Part shown: piece by piece, positions 26,098-39,202 of the stretch
How positions within the stretch are numbered: the first letter of the stretch is position 1
How the letters are laid out: the number at the start of each line of letters is the position of its first letter
NCBI GenBank assembly: GCA_023213395.1
Contig: CM041465.1
Location: forward strand, 111,483,741-111,547,740
Direction: 5' to 3'
Origin: Cycas panzhihuaensis
Taxonomy: Eukaryota; Cycadophyta
Length of the DNA stretch: 64,000 nt
Program-made: the position numbers and the translations under genes
The notes under the pieces: model-generated
The model's database searches: none
Seen by the model: only the letters and a program-made list of their open reading frames with translations
What the model was told of the DNA's origin: nothing

Positions 26098-26434
26098 TGT
26101 TGATGTTAATATTTGTTTATGGATTATAACTTAGGTGATGAACCTCACCTTAATGTTTTATACAATATTAGACATTAGGAATATTTAATTGTTATGTGAA
26201 TGATGAGTCATTGGGGGTTACAACTCTCACATTATGTATTTCATATAGTTAGGGATTAAATTCCTTTTCAAATTTGTGTTTATGTATATGGTGTGCACTA
26301 TTGAATTTTAGTGAGAGATGATTTTACTTTGAGATTTTATAAGTAATACAAATCTAATTTTCATATTAGTTTGATAATGAATCTTGTAAAATTATGTTTC
26401 CATTCTCCTTAGATGTAATGCTTAACAGTTCACA
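26098..26434 (+). repeat. Copia-B 5' LTR
   Basis: 337 bp, TGTTGATGTT...GTTCACA, matching 46979-47313. Confidence 0.93.
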
Positions 26435-26447
26435 TGGTATTATAGCA
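26435..26447 (+). promoter_or_regulatory. Copia-B primer binding site
   Basis: TGGTATTATAGCA immediately after the LTR; two or three changes from the methionine-tRNA complement. Confidence 0.8.
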
Positions 26448-28560
26448 TTTTTTTAATGCCATTTTAGTGTTGTATTATTGTATAAGGAGCTAAAATTTTC
26501 ATATTTTTAGTAGTTTATAGGATGATATTTGATATTGTAAGTTGTTGGTATTTATATAGAGGCACTCCCCTATAATGGTTATTTTCAAATATAATTATTT
26601 GAGTATTTTTTCGTAGATAAAAATAGTCTCTTCTTTAAGTGGAAGTATCTATTAACAAGTTGCAGATGTGTGTTTAATAAATTTTAATGGTATAAATTAT
26701 TTTGTAGATTGAAGATACTTGTTTAACATGTTTTGTTTACATATTTTTATTTCTACATTAAACTGCAATATCTATTATTAGAAGTTTTTTTTCAATCTAG
26801 CATGTATTTCATAATTCTTAAAATGTAGATGTATTAAAGTGTTCCTTTTAGGCCTAAATTTACTACTATATTTATTGAGAATATTTCAATATTCTAATAG
26901 TGATATGCAAGTATGAGTAAATGACATGCATGCTAGATTTGAAGCAAATATATAAGTAGTCAAATACCTCCAACAATATAGATGACATAAAAACTTCAAA
27001 CTAAAACTACCAATAGATAACAAATAGTGAATGAAACTACCTTTATTTTAAGATAGATATTAATCCTCTACTAAATGGTGAAAGACTTCTACTAAAAGAC
27101 ATACAAAAGACAATGATTAAATGAGCAATAAAATTTGTTGAAAGGACATTTATTAATATGATGAAAACTCTTTATTAAACTAAATGGAAATCCTCTAAAG
27201 TGATACGATTGAACATAAAAAAGACATACATTGTTGCTAAAGAAAATGTAGTGAAAATCACTAAATAAAAGAAAGGGACAAAATATATTAAAAAGAATTA
27301 GAAAAGATATATTAAAAAGATTAATTTTTTAAAATTTATAAAGGGTAAAAATATCAAAATGGATATACTCAAGGGAATATCCTAATGTATATAATGTAAA
27401 GTTTAAAATATTGAAAAAATAAATGAAAGGTTTTCATCATTTGAAACTTGTGTAACTTACATGTTCACAAGTAACTTGCAAAGGAGGAATATGACTTGAA
27501 AATCAATGGAACAACCTTGTATCTTTAAACAAACATATGTGTACACCTTAGAGTAGCTAACAAAAGCTATCATAAATCTCAAATCTAGAAAAAATAAGTT
27601 ATTTAAATCTATAGACCCATGGAGGATTGCATGGCCAAATCGAGATAGATAGACCATTTTTTCTTATTTTGAGTTGAAATAAACATAGCACTAGTTGTAG
27701 ATTTAAGAGCCGCAAGAAGTAAAATAAAGCAAAAAGTAGGAGAAAGGGCCTCTAAATAATATGAAAAATCATCCAAATGATGCTCATTAAATCTTTTATT
27801 AAAATATCTTGTATGTAGAGTAGTTGCAAGGTAGAAGAGGTAACATTCATAAAGTAACGATAGGAAACAAGGTGAAATTTGATCTCCATTATGAAATTTT
27901 GTTCACAAAAGTAAAATTATGAATGTAAGAGGGATATAATTATTTGTTCATGTACAATGATAAAAGATGTAACAAAAGCCCTAGTACTAATCTATTATTC
28001 TAATCCTTATAGCCTAATAGTTTAGTAGGAGAGTTATTTTAGGAAAAAATGCCTTCATTTATTAGAGAAAGTGATTTTTGTAAAAGAAACCATCATTATT
28101 CACAATGATTTTTGAAATATTCTATTAAGAATATTTATTATAAAAATTTGGATAAAATTTATTCAATGTTTTATAAAGTTTAAATGAAATTAAACTCATT
28201 TGGATTTTTGTTTGGAGTGTAGAATAAAGATCCTTACCTAATAGGCCCTAATCATGTGGTATTTTAGAAGCCACTATAATTTTTAGACCATCTAGAGTCA
28301 TATTTTAGAAAGTGAATATACCATGATGTATAGATTTTGGAGATATACAATTTGACAATGGTCATATGTAGTAATTTAGAATAAAAATTTAGTAAAATTT
28401 TTATTTTTTATATTTTTTAGCATATTATAAATACCTATGAGTAGATCAACGTAATAAAATTAACCATATCAACTACTTGCATATAAATTAACATTATTTA
28501 CAACCTTTTTTTAATGCTTATTTAGTTATTTTTTAATCATTTTAATCTTTTTTTCTTGAT
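26448..28560 (+). other. Copia-B leader region
   Basis: 2.1 kb of AT-rich sequence with no plus-strand coding frame. A 66-codon minus-strand frame at 27457-27657 has no recognisable motif. Confidence 0.5.
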
Positions 28561-28599
28561 TGAAATATCTTCTAGAGGAAGGAAGATAGGAACTGTCAT

Positions 28600-29400
28600 A
28601 GAAAAGCTTACTAATCCTAAAAATAATATAATTTAGAAGCATCGGATATACAATTTCTTTTATTTGAATGATCTATGGAAGTACATTGATAATTCTACAA
28701 TAGAAAAGGATTCTAATGAGACCATTGATTTCCAAAATAGATTTAAGATAGATGCTACTTGAATGCTAAGTATTAATTAAAGATGAGGATTACATTTAGA
28801 TTTCTCAACTTATTAGTAAATGTCAACATCATTTTGAATATCAGAGATATTTCTATATTGAAGTAGATGTTGGACATGATCATGAACCTATTTGAACATA
28901 AGAACAACATGACAGGAATTAACCTATATAAATAATTATGCATATTGAATATGAAAGGAAATATAATAGATCTCGTAAGGGAAGTTAGATTAATTTAGAA
29001 TTGATTAGTGATAATTAGGGATATCTTTTCTAATTCAAAAGTAATAGCTTGTATGCTAAGGAGTCTTCCACTCCCATATGAGAATTTTACATCCACATTA
29101 ATATTATGAGATAAATTATCCACTAATGATTAGATCATTGGAATCACTACTTATAGAACATGAGAAAAGACTAAAACATATGTATAGTAAATCTTTCGGA
29201 GCGCTAGCATCAAAGTCTAAAGGGAAAAAGGCTTATATTCCAAAGACAAATGCACTTTCTAAAACTGCAGTTCAAAAGGGTAACCAAGAGCTTTAAAGGG
29301 ATAATATAGGCCTAAATGTTATCATTGTAAAAAGTTAGGTCACATCAAAAAGGAATATTGGGCATGGTAGTGATAATAGTAATCTCAATAGCCCTAGAAT
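28600..29400 (+). pseudogene. Copia-B gag
   Basis: Heavily decayed Gag. The family signature LRSLPLPYENFTSTL (about 29058-29102) and the zinc knuckle CYHCKKLGHIKKEYW (about 29317-29361) identify it. The knuckle's last Cys is replaced by Tyr. Many stops, mostly TAG, and frameshifts. Confidence 0.82.
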
Positions 29401-29539
29401 CAACCCCAATAGCAAAAGAAACAACAATGATAACAATGACCACTTAGATGATGTGGTTATATAATGGACTCAACTAAAGAGACATTGGATATGATTATAA
29501 TATAGTTATTTATTATAATACACAAAATAGATTCTACTA

Positions 29540-31899
29540 CATTAGGTGTATGGTTTATTAATTTAGGTACATCAAAGCAAAAGATAAAAAGGTTGTAATG
29601 ATTTAATAAGATATGAAAAATTAATTAGAAAGCTACTATTAGAGATGGTATCGAATTAGAGGTAGTTTGAATTAGAAAGTACCATTCACTTTACTAAATG
29701 GTGATAACTGACATCTTAAGAATGTCTTGTATATACCTAATCTAAAGGTGAATCTTGTTTCAATTAGTGAAATTGATTAATAATATATGAATAAAATATT
29801 TTCTTAAGGATAGTACACAATCTAAGATAAATATAATAAGATTATAACCATAGGAATGAAAGAGAATAATATATACAAATTATAAAGATATTCTTATGTA
29901 TGAGAGTATTCCTTGGTATATCACCTAAGTAGAAATTATGACATAAAAGAATAGGCCATTTGAATTACTTTGGTCTCTAATTCATGTATAAATTAAAAAT
30001 GATATATGGTCTACCTTTGATTCATAATAAAAGTTACTTATGTGAATCCTATATTTTTAACAAGTAACATAGAGATTTATTTTTAAAGAAGAAAGTGTGG
30101 AGATCAAAGGAGAAGTTTGGATTGGTTTACTTTGACATTTTTGGATTAGTGCCTAGTACCTTATTAGGAGAAGTAACATATTTTATCACTTTCATTAATG
30201 ACTTTTTAAGAAAATCTTGGGTCTTTCAATTAAGAGAAAAATAATAAGACTTCATTTATTATAAGTAGTTTAAGGAGTTGGAAGAGAATGAAATTGGACA
30301 CAAGACCAAGATCCTATGAATTGATAATGGTAGAGAGTACACTTTAAATGAATTCACCTAGTTCTATATGGATCATGGATTTTAGAGGTAATTAACAACT
30401 ACCTATATACCTTAGTAAAATGGAGTCATTAAAGGATAAACAAAATGTAGGTTGAAAAAGCTAAAGTAATAATGAAAGGCAAGGATGTATTAGATTTCTT
30501 ATAGGAAAAATACATGAATATAATGGCATATCTAACAAATAAAAACACTATAAGGGTAGTGGAAAACATCACCCCTAAGGAAGTTTAGTTAGATAGAAAA
30601 TGAATAATAATTCATTTAAGAATCCTTGAATGTAACACATACATGTATATTCCAAAGGAAAAATGATGAAAGTTGGATGATAAAACCACAAAGTATATCC
30701 TTGTGGGATACTCAAAAGAAAGTAAAGTATATGGAATATATGAGTATACATGATAGTAATTCAATTGAGGTTGAGGATCAAATTAAAGAACTTATTAAAT
30801 GCAGTACTTCATATGATATTATTCAACTTGAATATGAAATAATTGATATTGATGATGAATTAAAATTAAAATCTTTTTAATTTCTAAATGTAGAATTTGA
30901 AAAGATTCTAAAGAGAGAATAAAAGCAAAAGCCAAAAAAAGTGCTAGATTAAACACCTTCATCTTCAAAGAAAAAGCTTCCAAATTTGTACACTAAAACT
31001 ATGGAGGATAATAAAAAAATATTACTTGATTCTGAAGGAAAGTGAAAATAAAAAATAAAACCTTCTAAGTAGGAGAATATAGTTCTTATTACACTTGTGT
31101 TAGATTTAAGTGAACCATCCATGATTGAAGAGATAATTAAAAGTAGAAGTATAATGAAGCTATGGAATTTGAAATCTAAGCTATAAAAAAAAATCACACA
31201 TGGGATTTAGTTAAATTGCCTGTTGGTAAGCATATAATTGGATGCAAATGAATCTATAAGAAAAAGTTCAAATTAGATAGATCTATAGATAAATATAAAG
31301 CTTGACTTATAGTGAAAGGCTTCGAATAAGTAGACAGGATTGACTACCAAGAAGCATCCACTTATATATTGTAAAGATGAATATTATTTAAATTATTATA
31401 CTAATACCTTCATAATTTAATTAGCTACTATACTATATGGATATGAAAAATACATTTTTGAATGGGAATTTATATAAATAAGTCTACATATACTAGTCAC
31501 CTAGCTTTATTAAAAATATTTAAGAACTCTCAATATGCTAACTCAAAAGGCCTTGTATAGCCTAAAATGGGCTCTTCAAGCCTAGTATAAAAAGAATGAT
31601 TAGTACTTTCTAAAGATTAGGTTTAAGAGATATCCAATTAACTTAAATCTTTATATTAAAGAAGAAAATTATAATATCATATTTGTGGTATTGTATATTG
31701 ATGATCTACTGATCTTAGACAATGATATCACAATGATATTAATTGTAAAAATAGATCTAAGCCATTTCTTTAAGATGACAGATCTAGGTGCTCTATACTA
31801 TTTCCTTTGTATGGAAGTATGGCAAAGGCTTGAATATATCTTTATATCATAGGCAACGTACACCTAGGAAATTCTAAAAAAATTTAAAATGGATGATTG
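29540..31899 (+). pseudogene. Copia-B protease, integrase and reverse transcriptase
   Basis: The protease site near 29551 reads WFINLGTS, so the catalytic Asp is Asn (AAT at 29560-29562). VLYIPNLKVNLVSISEID (about 29728-29781) is the conserved end of copia protease. Integrase about 30050-30560 keeps FINDFLRKSWVF and IDNGREY. Reverse transcriptase about 31130-31899 keeps HTWDLVKLPVGKHIIGC and the box YIDDLLILDND. The frame stops at 31899, where Gypsy-C is inserted; RNase H resumes at 46227. Confidence 0.87.
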
Positions 31900-31904
31900 T
31901 AAAT
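31900..31904. repeat. Gypsy-C target site duplication, left copy
   Basis: TAAAT here and CAAAC at 46222-46226; the two differences are both C/T transitions. One CAAAC copy restores the Copia-B frame (Asp-Cys-Lys-Pro-Met). Confidence 0.75.
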
Positions 31905-32416
31905 TGTTTCCCAGCTATCGGGAATGGATATAGATAGGTTGACTCAGGTAAGCACAGGTATGTTTCTTCCTTTTCACTTTTACAATTTCTTTGGAAAGGT
32001 TGACTGAAGTATTGCCTCATTGTATGATTGACTGCTTCATTTGCATGATCACCTTGTATCCATTTAGCTTGATCATGCTACTTGTCATATTATGAGCCTA
32101 TGACGATGCAGTGGGACCTACCTTTTCGTAAGGTAGGCATCCCCATGGAACTCTATGACCCTCCATGCTACCTCCACATCGCTTTAAGCCTCACTTGATT
32201 TGTATGACCCATTCATACCCTGATCTCGCGTCCTTATCATGATGTTTCCAGGACCTTTAACCTTTGATACTACTTTTGGCCTTGTTCACATGCCTTCTAG
32301 ACTTTCCTAGCCACCTGGAAAGGAGGGCCAGCCCCTCCCGCACCTGCCACATCACCTTCTAAGGCTCCTGGAACCTAGATTATTGCCATTTTGGCTTTCT
32401 GGTCCCGCACCACTAT

Positions 32417-32441
32417 AAACTTCACAGATCTGGTGAAGTTT
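32417..32441. other. U3 palindrome of the Gypsy-C LTR
   Basis: Arms AAACTTCAC and GTGAAGTTT pair perfectly around a 7-base centre (AGATCTG). The site precedes the TATAAAT by about 135 bp, so it may be a transcription factor site or hairpin. LTR2 has a decayed copy at 43981-44004. Confidence 0.85.
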
Positions 32442-32574
32442 CTTGTAATCTTGATTGCAACTTGCTTTTAAAAATTGCCATGGCAATTCTCACTTTTCCT
32501 GCAGAATTACCACGTGGCCTCGCACCTAGCTCAGCTTTTTCGTGTCCTATTCACTTGTTTGGGGTTGAGATGGG

Positions 32575-32581
32575 TATAAAT
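32575..32581 (+). promoter_or_regulatory. TATA box candidate of the Gypsy-C 5' LTR
   Basis: TATAAAT, repeated at 44142-44148 in the 3' LTR in the same context. Confidence 0.5.
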
Positions 32582-34654
32582 CTTAAAATCATCATCATTT
32601 TACCTCTCTTAGATCTCTTAGCTATCCAACTCAACTTTCTACTACTGCAGTTTCTGCTCTTTTCTTCCCTCCTTCCATAGGGGCATCTGCGATCTTGCGT
32701 TTCCTATAGCTCCAGTCTAGGATCTGCCTGCAATGGCTCTTCTCCATGGTAGGAAGCTCCTCTCCAAGCATTCTCAAGCAAGCTTTGCATGATTCTCTCC
32801 CAAAAATACCTTAGCAAGTGTCTCCTATAGCCGCCTTTAGGAAAACCTCCTGTAAACCCTGCAGGAACTCTTCTTCTTCACTCATTGCAGGGGCAAACCT
32901 ACCCTAGACTCAGCCCAGTAGGTATCCTAGATCCTTTTTTCAGGGTTTATTATGTGTTATTTCCATGTTAGACTCATTTTCAAGTATGTTTGCTTACTTT
33001 GTTCTTGTTTGGTTGTAGTAAACATTGTTTCCATTGAGTTTAACCTTGTATCTCCAAGTTTTCACCATTTCTCCGCTAGTTTTCCTTAAGAAAGTAGTGG
33101 GAGAAGATCCATAAAGGTTGGGCAAAGGGAGTAAGGTAGGATCCATCCCACTTAGGCCTACTCCCCAAGGGCAACCCCCTTCCCACATTTCTTCTCCTGC
33201 TCCTATGCTTCTCTTGGGTTAATTAGGAGAAGGTGAAGCTTAGGCATGTGCTGGATTATCAGTGTGTGCAGCCCTTGTTATGCTGATTCCATGCTTGTAT
33301 GCATCACTTTTGGACCCCCATAGTATCCCCAACATTGCTTGGCACCCTTTAAAGGTCTTGAGTAAGGTTTGTATGCTAGATCACTTCCCACAGTGACTCC
33401 ATTGCCTTGATACCTCCCCCAACGTCTTGCTACACATATTCTTGTGTTTGTTGGCTGTCATAAGTTGCTATTTGACCCTACCTTATTGTACTAAAAGGCT
33501 ATGTGGAGAACCTTAGCGGAGGGTTTGGCCATCTTGAGGCTTACCTTCTCTCTTTCTTGCTTGATATGTGTGGTTGCTTGAGGAGAGTTGAAGTTATTTG
33601 CAACAGCACTTTCTTTAACTTAAATATAATGTTTTGACATATACTTCACATATATTTCCATCTATATATAGCCCTTCTTATAGGCCCTTCTTGGAAGGGA
33701 TAAACTTTTGTGTGTGTAGGTTGAAGTGGTATCTCACGAAGGTAAAAGACATCTGAATCTGAGTAAGCTTTACCCTCTCTTTTTTCTTCGTTTCATTTTG
33801 CTTCCTTTTGTTCTGCTTACTTTTCACAAGGGGAAGGTAAGGAAGCCCCCATCCTCTACATTAGTCTTAATTACACATCAACCGATGGGCGAGAGAGCAC
33901 GCGTTGTGTGTAGGTGAGGTCTTTCGTCAACCACTACACCTCCTTGGTACACACCATCTCTCTCTTCACCCTTCTATTTTCCTTTCTTGCTTTTATTTTA
34001 AATCTGTGCTTAGGTTTAATAGATCACGTAAAAGTGAAAGTTTAATGGTATTGGTTACTTGCATTTATATGTAGCATGCTTGTCCCATGTAGGAAAAGGA
34101 CATAGTAGGAACCCCATTCCTCTTTCTCTTCCTATCAATCCAAACATACCCTTAAATGCATCCCGTTTAGCTTTGCTTGCTTGCACACATAATACTTGCT
34201 CTACTTTTCCTTTTTTCCTTTAGTTGTTAAAAGGAGGACATAGCTTTAACCCTCCTTCCACTCTCTCTCCTTTGGTTTTATTTGCCTAGACTAAATAACC
34301 AAGGGAGGCCTACTTACATCATAGGCCCTTGCCTACCTCATTCACATTAGTTTCCCTTCATCACAGGGAAACTCCTTAAGGATTCCTCTCCTCCCCTTCC
34401 AGCCATCCAAGGGTGGGAGAACCTTCCTCTTGGGACCATCCAGGCTACACCCTGTATGCACTCTCTCTTCCAGATTGAGGGCTACTCTAAGGTAGTTAGG
34501 TGCCATTAGTAGGTCCCGAACTCACGCTCCAGTGCATAGGTTGCCCTGTGTGGTGCTCTCTTTGCTTATAGGTTCTCGCCCATAACTTCAACATTAACCA
34601 TTGACTACAATCATTCCTATTAATCATAGTGACTATCCCGTAGATGCACATCCA

Positions 34655-34979
34655 CTAAGGACCATACTGGGGACCTGCTAGTAAGGGAGTTAGTTCCTAT
34701 TCCTTTCTGTTGGTACTACTACCTTTTTAGTGGTCTTCTCCACTTATCTCTTTTGTTGGGCAACCCCAACACATACTTTACATTTCTCTTTCCTCTTCTA
34801 ATGCTTTGGCAAGTCTTATATGCGACATTTCTCACATCGCCTATGTGGTTTGCCTCCATTATTAGAAGACTCTGCATATCATCTTCTTTCATTGTCAGAT
34901 CCCGATTCGATAATGGAAGGATACCCTTTGGGCTTATCATGCCTTTGCTTCAGGAGCTCATGAGTTCCCCGCATCTATT
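34655..34979 (+). other. Gypsy-C leader
   Basis: Short untranslated stretch between LTR and gag. I cannot identify a tRNA primer site with confidence: no TGG motif directly follows the LTR. Confidence 0.5.
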
Positions 34980-37090
34980 ATGGGATCCACCCAAGAGGGC
35001 AATGATCCTCTTTACTATCCGGGTGATCAACATCACCCACTTAATGCCCATCCCTCTACTCATGGAGTAGAGGGTCCGTCTTCTCTCGAGATTCACCACC
35101 CAGTTGGTGATTCTTATGAGGAGTGCCCTGAGGGGTCTACTTCCTTTGAGGTGCCATCTACCTCTTACGATCACATGGATACCCCTCCTACTGACGTGGT
35201 TCAAGCCCTTAGTGAGTGCTTCTGTGCTGCTCATCTTTAATCACGTCCTAAATGGTTTGAAGATGTCTTACATGGTGGGGCACCCTCTTCATCCATGTCT
35301 GTCCCATTGTCTTCATTCGCATATGTACCTCCTACAATAAGCAACCCCTTTGTACTTGCACATTCATCCCGATCTATCCTTACATCTACCTTAGGGACAT
35401 CTATCACACTCCCTACTTCTTATCATGGTCCCAGCTCTTCGGGACCCTCTTGTAGTATGTATTTCCCCTAGCTTGGGGTTAGCATAGCTTTTCCTAGATA
35501 AGCCAACATGCCACTTCCTAACATGGCACATGCATTTCCTAGTAGGCCTAGAGGTCCTACTAACCTAGTGGTCCTTCTCTTTATGTGCCCCCAGGCTATA
35601 CTTCTTAGCCTTGGGGGCACGATAAAGGGAACCATATTCCAGCTTATGGGGTAGACCCGTTACATCCATATGGGGTTGCGCCACCCACAGGCGGCCCATA
35701 TGGACAGAACTTGGTTCCTCACCCTTCCTTTCCACCATCTTGTGTAGCTCCTTACGTTGTTCCTTTGCAAGGAAACCCAACTTCCTTTAAACGCACTTAC
35801 CCTCAAGTCCCTTTTTAGTAAGGGACATTTCCTCAAGGAGGGATGGGCCTACTACCCCCATCTGTTCCTTATCTATTACCTTCCATATCATTCACTGATC
35901 CTATGGTCTAGGTGAGGGCACATCCCTTCATGGATTATAGATTGACACCCTTATCTGTTGAGGCATTAAGAACTAATTTGCTGCCTCATCCTCCTGAAGT
36001 TCCTAAGTTTGATGGAACTTTATCATAGGATCTAGCAAAGCACGTCTATAGTTTCTCTATAGCGTGCATAGATTACTGGACCTATGATCACATACTAATG
36101 AAATTATTTCCATGATCCCTATAATGTAATGCCCTTAAATGGTTTTATCACCTGCCTGCCGTTTCCATTTTCTCATTCCAATAACTTGTGGATGAGTTCA
36201 TCAACTATTTTGATGTAGCTTGTCCATTTGAAAGTGGAATGAAATCCCTTCTTTCACTTAAACAAGGTCACGATGAAATGAATCATGACTTTGTGTGGTG
36301 ATTTCATGATCTCCTCCATTTTATTAAGGCTACTTTGCCTAAGGAATTAAAGAGGGATCTCTTCGTTAATGCACTTCACCCTAAAGTCCATGTGGAAGTC
36401 CTTAAGATGGGGGCGACCACATGTGATTCTGCTATCGCAAAGTGCTTAGCACTGGAAGCTATTGAGATCCAGGCCAGACTCAAGAAGCCTCTTAATCCCT
36501 CATAATGACGTGAGGCACTGCCCCAAACCAATGAAACCAAACCACAATAATCCACTAGGTCCTCTTCTCATCTGACTGAGAAGACCCTAGACCCACTCAC
36601 TTCTGCCATATGTTCATATGAATGTATGATGAAGGAACTTAAACTACAAACTCCTTCATCACCCACTTCTAACAAGCTACTCAAGCCGCTCCCTTTAAAG
36701 GCAGTAATACCTAGTCCTCTCAAGGCAAGAGTCATCCCAAGGTAGGAAACCAGATTCCTCGCTTGAGAAGAAGTGGTGTTCCATTCATGGGGAGTGTTTC
36801 CATGACAACTCACGTTGTAGGGCTTAACATCCTAAGGATGCCTCACAACGTGACTCATCTCCTAAATGGGCCTCAAGGCTTAACCTTGACCAACTGGTCC
36901 ACAAGGATCCATTCCCCAAGCATGGGGAGCGTGATCGGAATGCTTAACCCAAAAATAATTGGAACTGGGGAAGATCTCTAAATTCTCGTCCTTCATGCGA
37001 TAAAGGGAAGGGCGCATGAGATTCATCTTCTTCCTCGTGTTCCCCCAACTGTCATACTCCCTCACCTTCGCGGTCCCAGAATAAGGGAAA
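34980..37090 (+). pseudogene. Gypsy-C gag
   Basis: Start chosen at MGSTQEGNDPLYYPGDQ (34980). A proline- and serine-rich N-terminal region runs to about 35900. The capsid core (retrotransposon gag family) runs about 35960-36500, with NALKWFYHLP and KRDLFVNALHPKVHVEVL. A zinc-binding knuckle of Tat type, WCSIHGECFHDNSRC, lies near 36775-36820. Frame changes and several stops, mostly TAG, break the gene. The last part is in the same frame as the protease. Confidence 0.85.
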
Positions 37091-37103
37091 GAAGGCGATT
37101 CAA

Positions 37104-37802
37104 ATGCTTGAGGCCATCCCCTTATATGCCCTAACTCAGTCTCAAGTCGTTAAAGAGGCGGTCAATGCCTCTTCTTCTTTTCCACACTATCATCCTCTTT
37201 CAGAACCCTCCATTTTGGAAGTTTCATTACTTCCTAAGACTATTCCCATTCGTCCAGGTCGCTACAATTTCAGGAGAGCCCTTTCTCAATTAACAGCAAA
37301 AGGGAAGACCTTTTCTGTCGTCAATGAGCTTTGTACCGCGGCCACCGGGATGTCTATTATGGACATCTTGAGAAGTTGTCCTGAACAACAGACACTCCTT
37401 TTGGAAGCTTTAGGGTTGGGTGACATGCGTGTTCATGCTTTGGGTATTACCCAAAGCTATGAGCCCATCATTTCCTTTGACCCTAAAGACCTACCCCCCA
37501 TTTATGAAAGGGAATGCCAATGGAACTTCCCTTTCACCATCATTATTGACACACCAGATTGTACCTTACAGAGGACTGTTGTTGACAAAAGTTCTTCTGT
37601 TAATGTCATGCCCTTATGTGTTATGCAAGAGCTTGGCATCTCCACCTTGGAACCTATTCCATGGCGATGCCAAGGCTACAATGGTAGTAAAAAGACTCCA
37701 TTGGGATCTGTTTCTATCCCACTCACTCTCGAGGGTAAGACTATCCTTATCGACATTGTAGTCCTTGACATGGACGTTGACTACAACCTTCTTTTGGGTT
37801 GA
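37104..37802 (+). CDS. Gypsy-C aspartic protease segment, open frame of 232 codons
   Basis: The longest open frame in the window apart from shadows. A basic linker (about residues 40-75) leads to a retroviral-type aspartic protease at about residues 120-232. The active site reads VVDKSSSVNVMP; the catalytic Asp is present, but the usual Gly or Asp after it is Lys. The domain closes with VDYNLLLG, the conserved flap-end motif of gypsy proteases. The frame is continuous with the last part of gag and ends at a stop where GRPWL would normally start the link to reverse transcriptase. It is part of a broken polyprotein, so expression is doubtful. Confidence 0.85.
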   Translation: MLEAIPLYALTQSQVVKEAVNASSSFPHYHPLSEPSILEVSLLPKTIPIRPGRYNFRRALSQLTAKGKTFSVVNELCTAATGMSIMDILRSCPEQQTLLLEALGLGDMRVHALGITQSYEPIISFDPKDLPPIYERECQWNFPFTIIIDTPDCTLQRTVVDKSSSVNVMPLCVMQELGISTLEPIPWRCQGYNGSKKTPLGSVSIPLTLEGKTILIDIVVLDMDVDYNLLLG

Positions 37803-38980
37803 CCTTAGCTCGATCAGATGGGAGTCATGTGTTCGACCCACTAGTGGCAACTTGAGTTCGTCCATGATGGATGAATGAGGGTTGTTTCCTATGAACGCCC
37901 ACCTTTCAAACAAACTCGACCTACCAACTAAGTAAGCCATGGTTATACGAAGGGGGACAAAGGCCCTTCTGCTCATGCCTCATCTTGCTCCATCGGTATA
38001 CCTGATTCATCCCACCTTGAAGAAGGTCGTGCATCTTCTTTCTCTAGCATTACTCGCTTTGGTCCTATTAGTGTCAGGAGCTGCGGGTACCTTGCCTTGT
38101 TTAGTGACGACGAGTCTCATAACGAGGATGAGGACTTGCCTCACCCTGTCTCCTTCCTCTACACTAGTAGGAGGTACCCTTCTTATTCTAGGTCCTAACC
38201 TAGAACTCCTCTTGTTAGAGAGACTAGTCACCCCCTTGTGTCACATGTCATTGCACGCATTAACCCATAGGCCCATGATTCTTCCTCTCCATCACCCCCC
38301 GTAGGTGATGGCCTCGAGAAACTTCCTTTTTCTCCTTCCAAGGAGCCCCTTCCTGACTCTCCCTTATAGTCTTTTAGGGATGTCGGATAGCTTGCTGACC
38401 ATCGTGGTCCTGTCGCTCCCACTTCCTCCAACATCTCATCTATTTGAAGTAAGGTCATCCATGAGGTGGATTACTTCGAAGATAATGAGGCTTTACTTGA
38501 GCACTTAGCATGCTACGTGCCCAACCTTCCTTCTAGTCACCATAGGCTTGGCCACTAGAAGGTCTTGGTGATTGGGTTCACACTCACTAACCTAATTCCA
38601 TCCCATGTTCCATCTCTTCCTGTTGACCTTGCCCCTCTCCATTTCGAGGAGGAGAATGCCATGTGCATGGGGGTGACCAAGGACATAGTCCTTGCCCCAG
38701 GCAAGGTCATTAAGGTAGGGACAGAATGCTCTCCTGATGAGGTAAGGGAATATTCCTTTTTATTCTAAGAGTTTCAAGATGTCTTTGCATGGGATTACTC
38801 TGACATGAAGGGAGTCGACCCCTCCATTGTCACTTATAGTCTCACTACCATTCCTGGCACCCACCCCGTGCGCCAGAAACAATATCCTCTCTATCCTAAA
38901 CTCTCATTTGCCGTCAAAATGGAGGTTGAGAAACTTTTGGATACTGGACTTATTACTTTTATCGATGCCCACTCATAAAG
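37803..38980 (+). pseudogene. Gypsy-C protease-RT linker and truncated reverse transcriptase
   Basis: After the protease, LDQMGVMCST and EFVHDG match the standard Tat protease-RT junction. An acidic, Pro- and Ser-rich spacer follows (about 37930-38520). Reverse transcriptase opens near 38770 with FAWDYSDMKGVDPSIV, then TIPGTHPVRQKQYPLYPK and EVEKLLDTGLI. It stops near 38975: the catalytic palm, RNase H and integrase core are all missing. Confidence 0.85.
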
Positions 38981-39202
38981 TACCTATGATAAACACCTTC
39001 ATTCTCGTCCTTTATATCCTAGGGACCACATCCTCAAATTGGAATATGTCTATGGCCACTTAACTAAATTTAGACCCAAATGGGTTGGCCTCTTTATCGT
39101 TCTCAAGAGCCTTGATAATAGCGCCTATAGGATTGCCATCCTAGAGGGCCTTGAGTTTGAGAAAGCTGTTAATGGGAAATTCCTTAAGAAATTATACACA
39201 TG
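38981..39202 (+). pseudogene. Gypsy-C integrase C-terminal remnant
   Basis: STYDKHLHSRPLY, then DHILKLEYVYGHLTKFRPKW, then GLFIVLKSLDNSAYRIAILE: the GPY-like tail of gypsy integrase (HLTKFRPKWVG, YRI). It joins directly to the reverse transcriptase start, so an internal deletion of roughly 2-3 kb of pol has occurred. Confidence 0.82.

Larger units (their letters stand above)
31905..34654 (+). repeat. Gypsy-C 5' LTR
   Basis: 2,750 bp, TGTTTCCCAGC...GCACATCCA. It pairs with 43469-46221 and is related to the solo LTR at 8688 and the reversed LTR at 57800. It contains a palindrome (32417-32441), a TATAAAT (32575-32581) and an AAGGTAAGGAAG segment near 33833. Short frames inside it are not genes. 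Confidence 0.93.

Noticed and set aside
27457-27657. Minus-strand frame in the Copia-B leader with a faint resemblance to integrase
   Set aside because: No catalytic residues or conserved spacing; similarity is too weak to call.
34753-35340. Several overlapping frames on both strands
   Set aside because: They overlap the Gypsy-C leader and gag N-terminus; only the frame starting at 34980 fits the element's layout.
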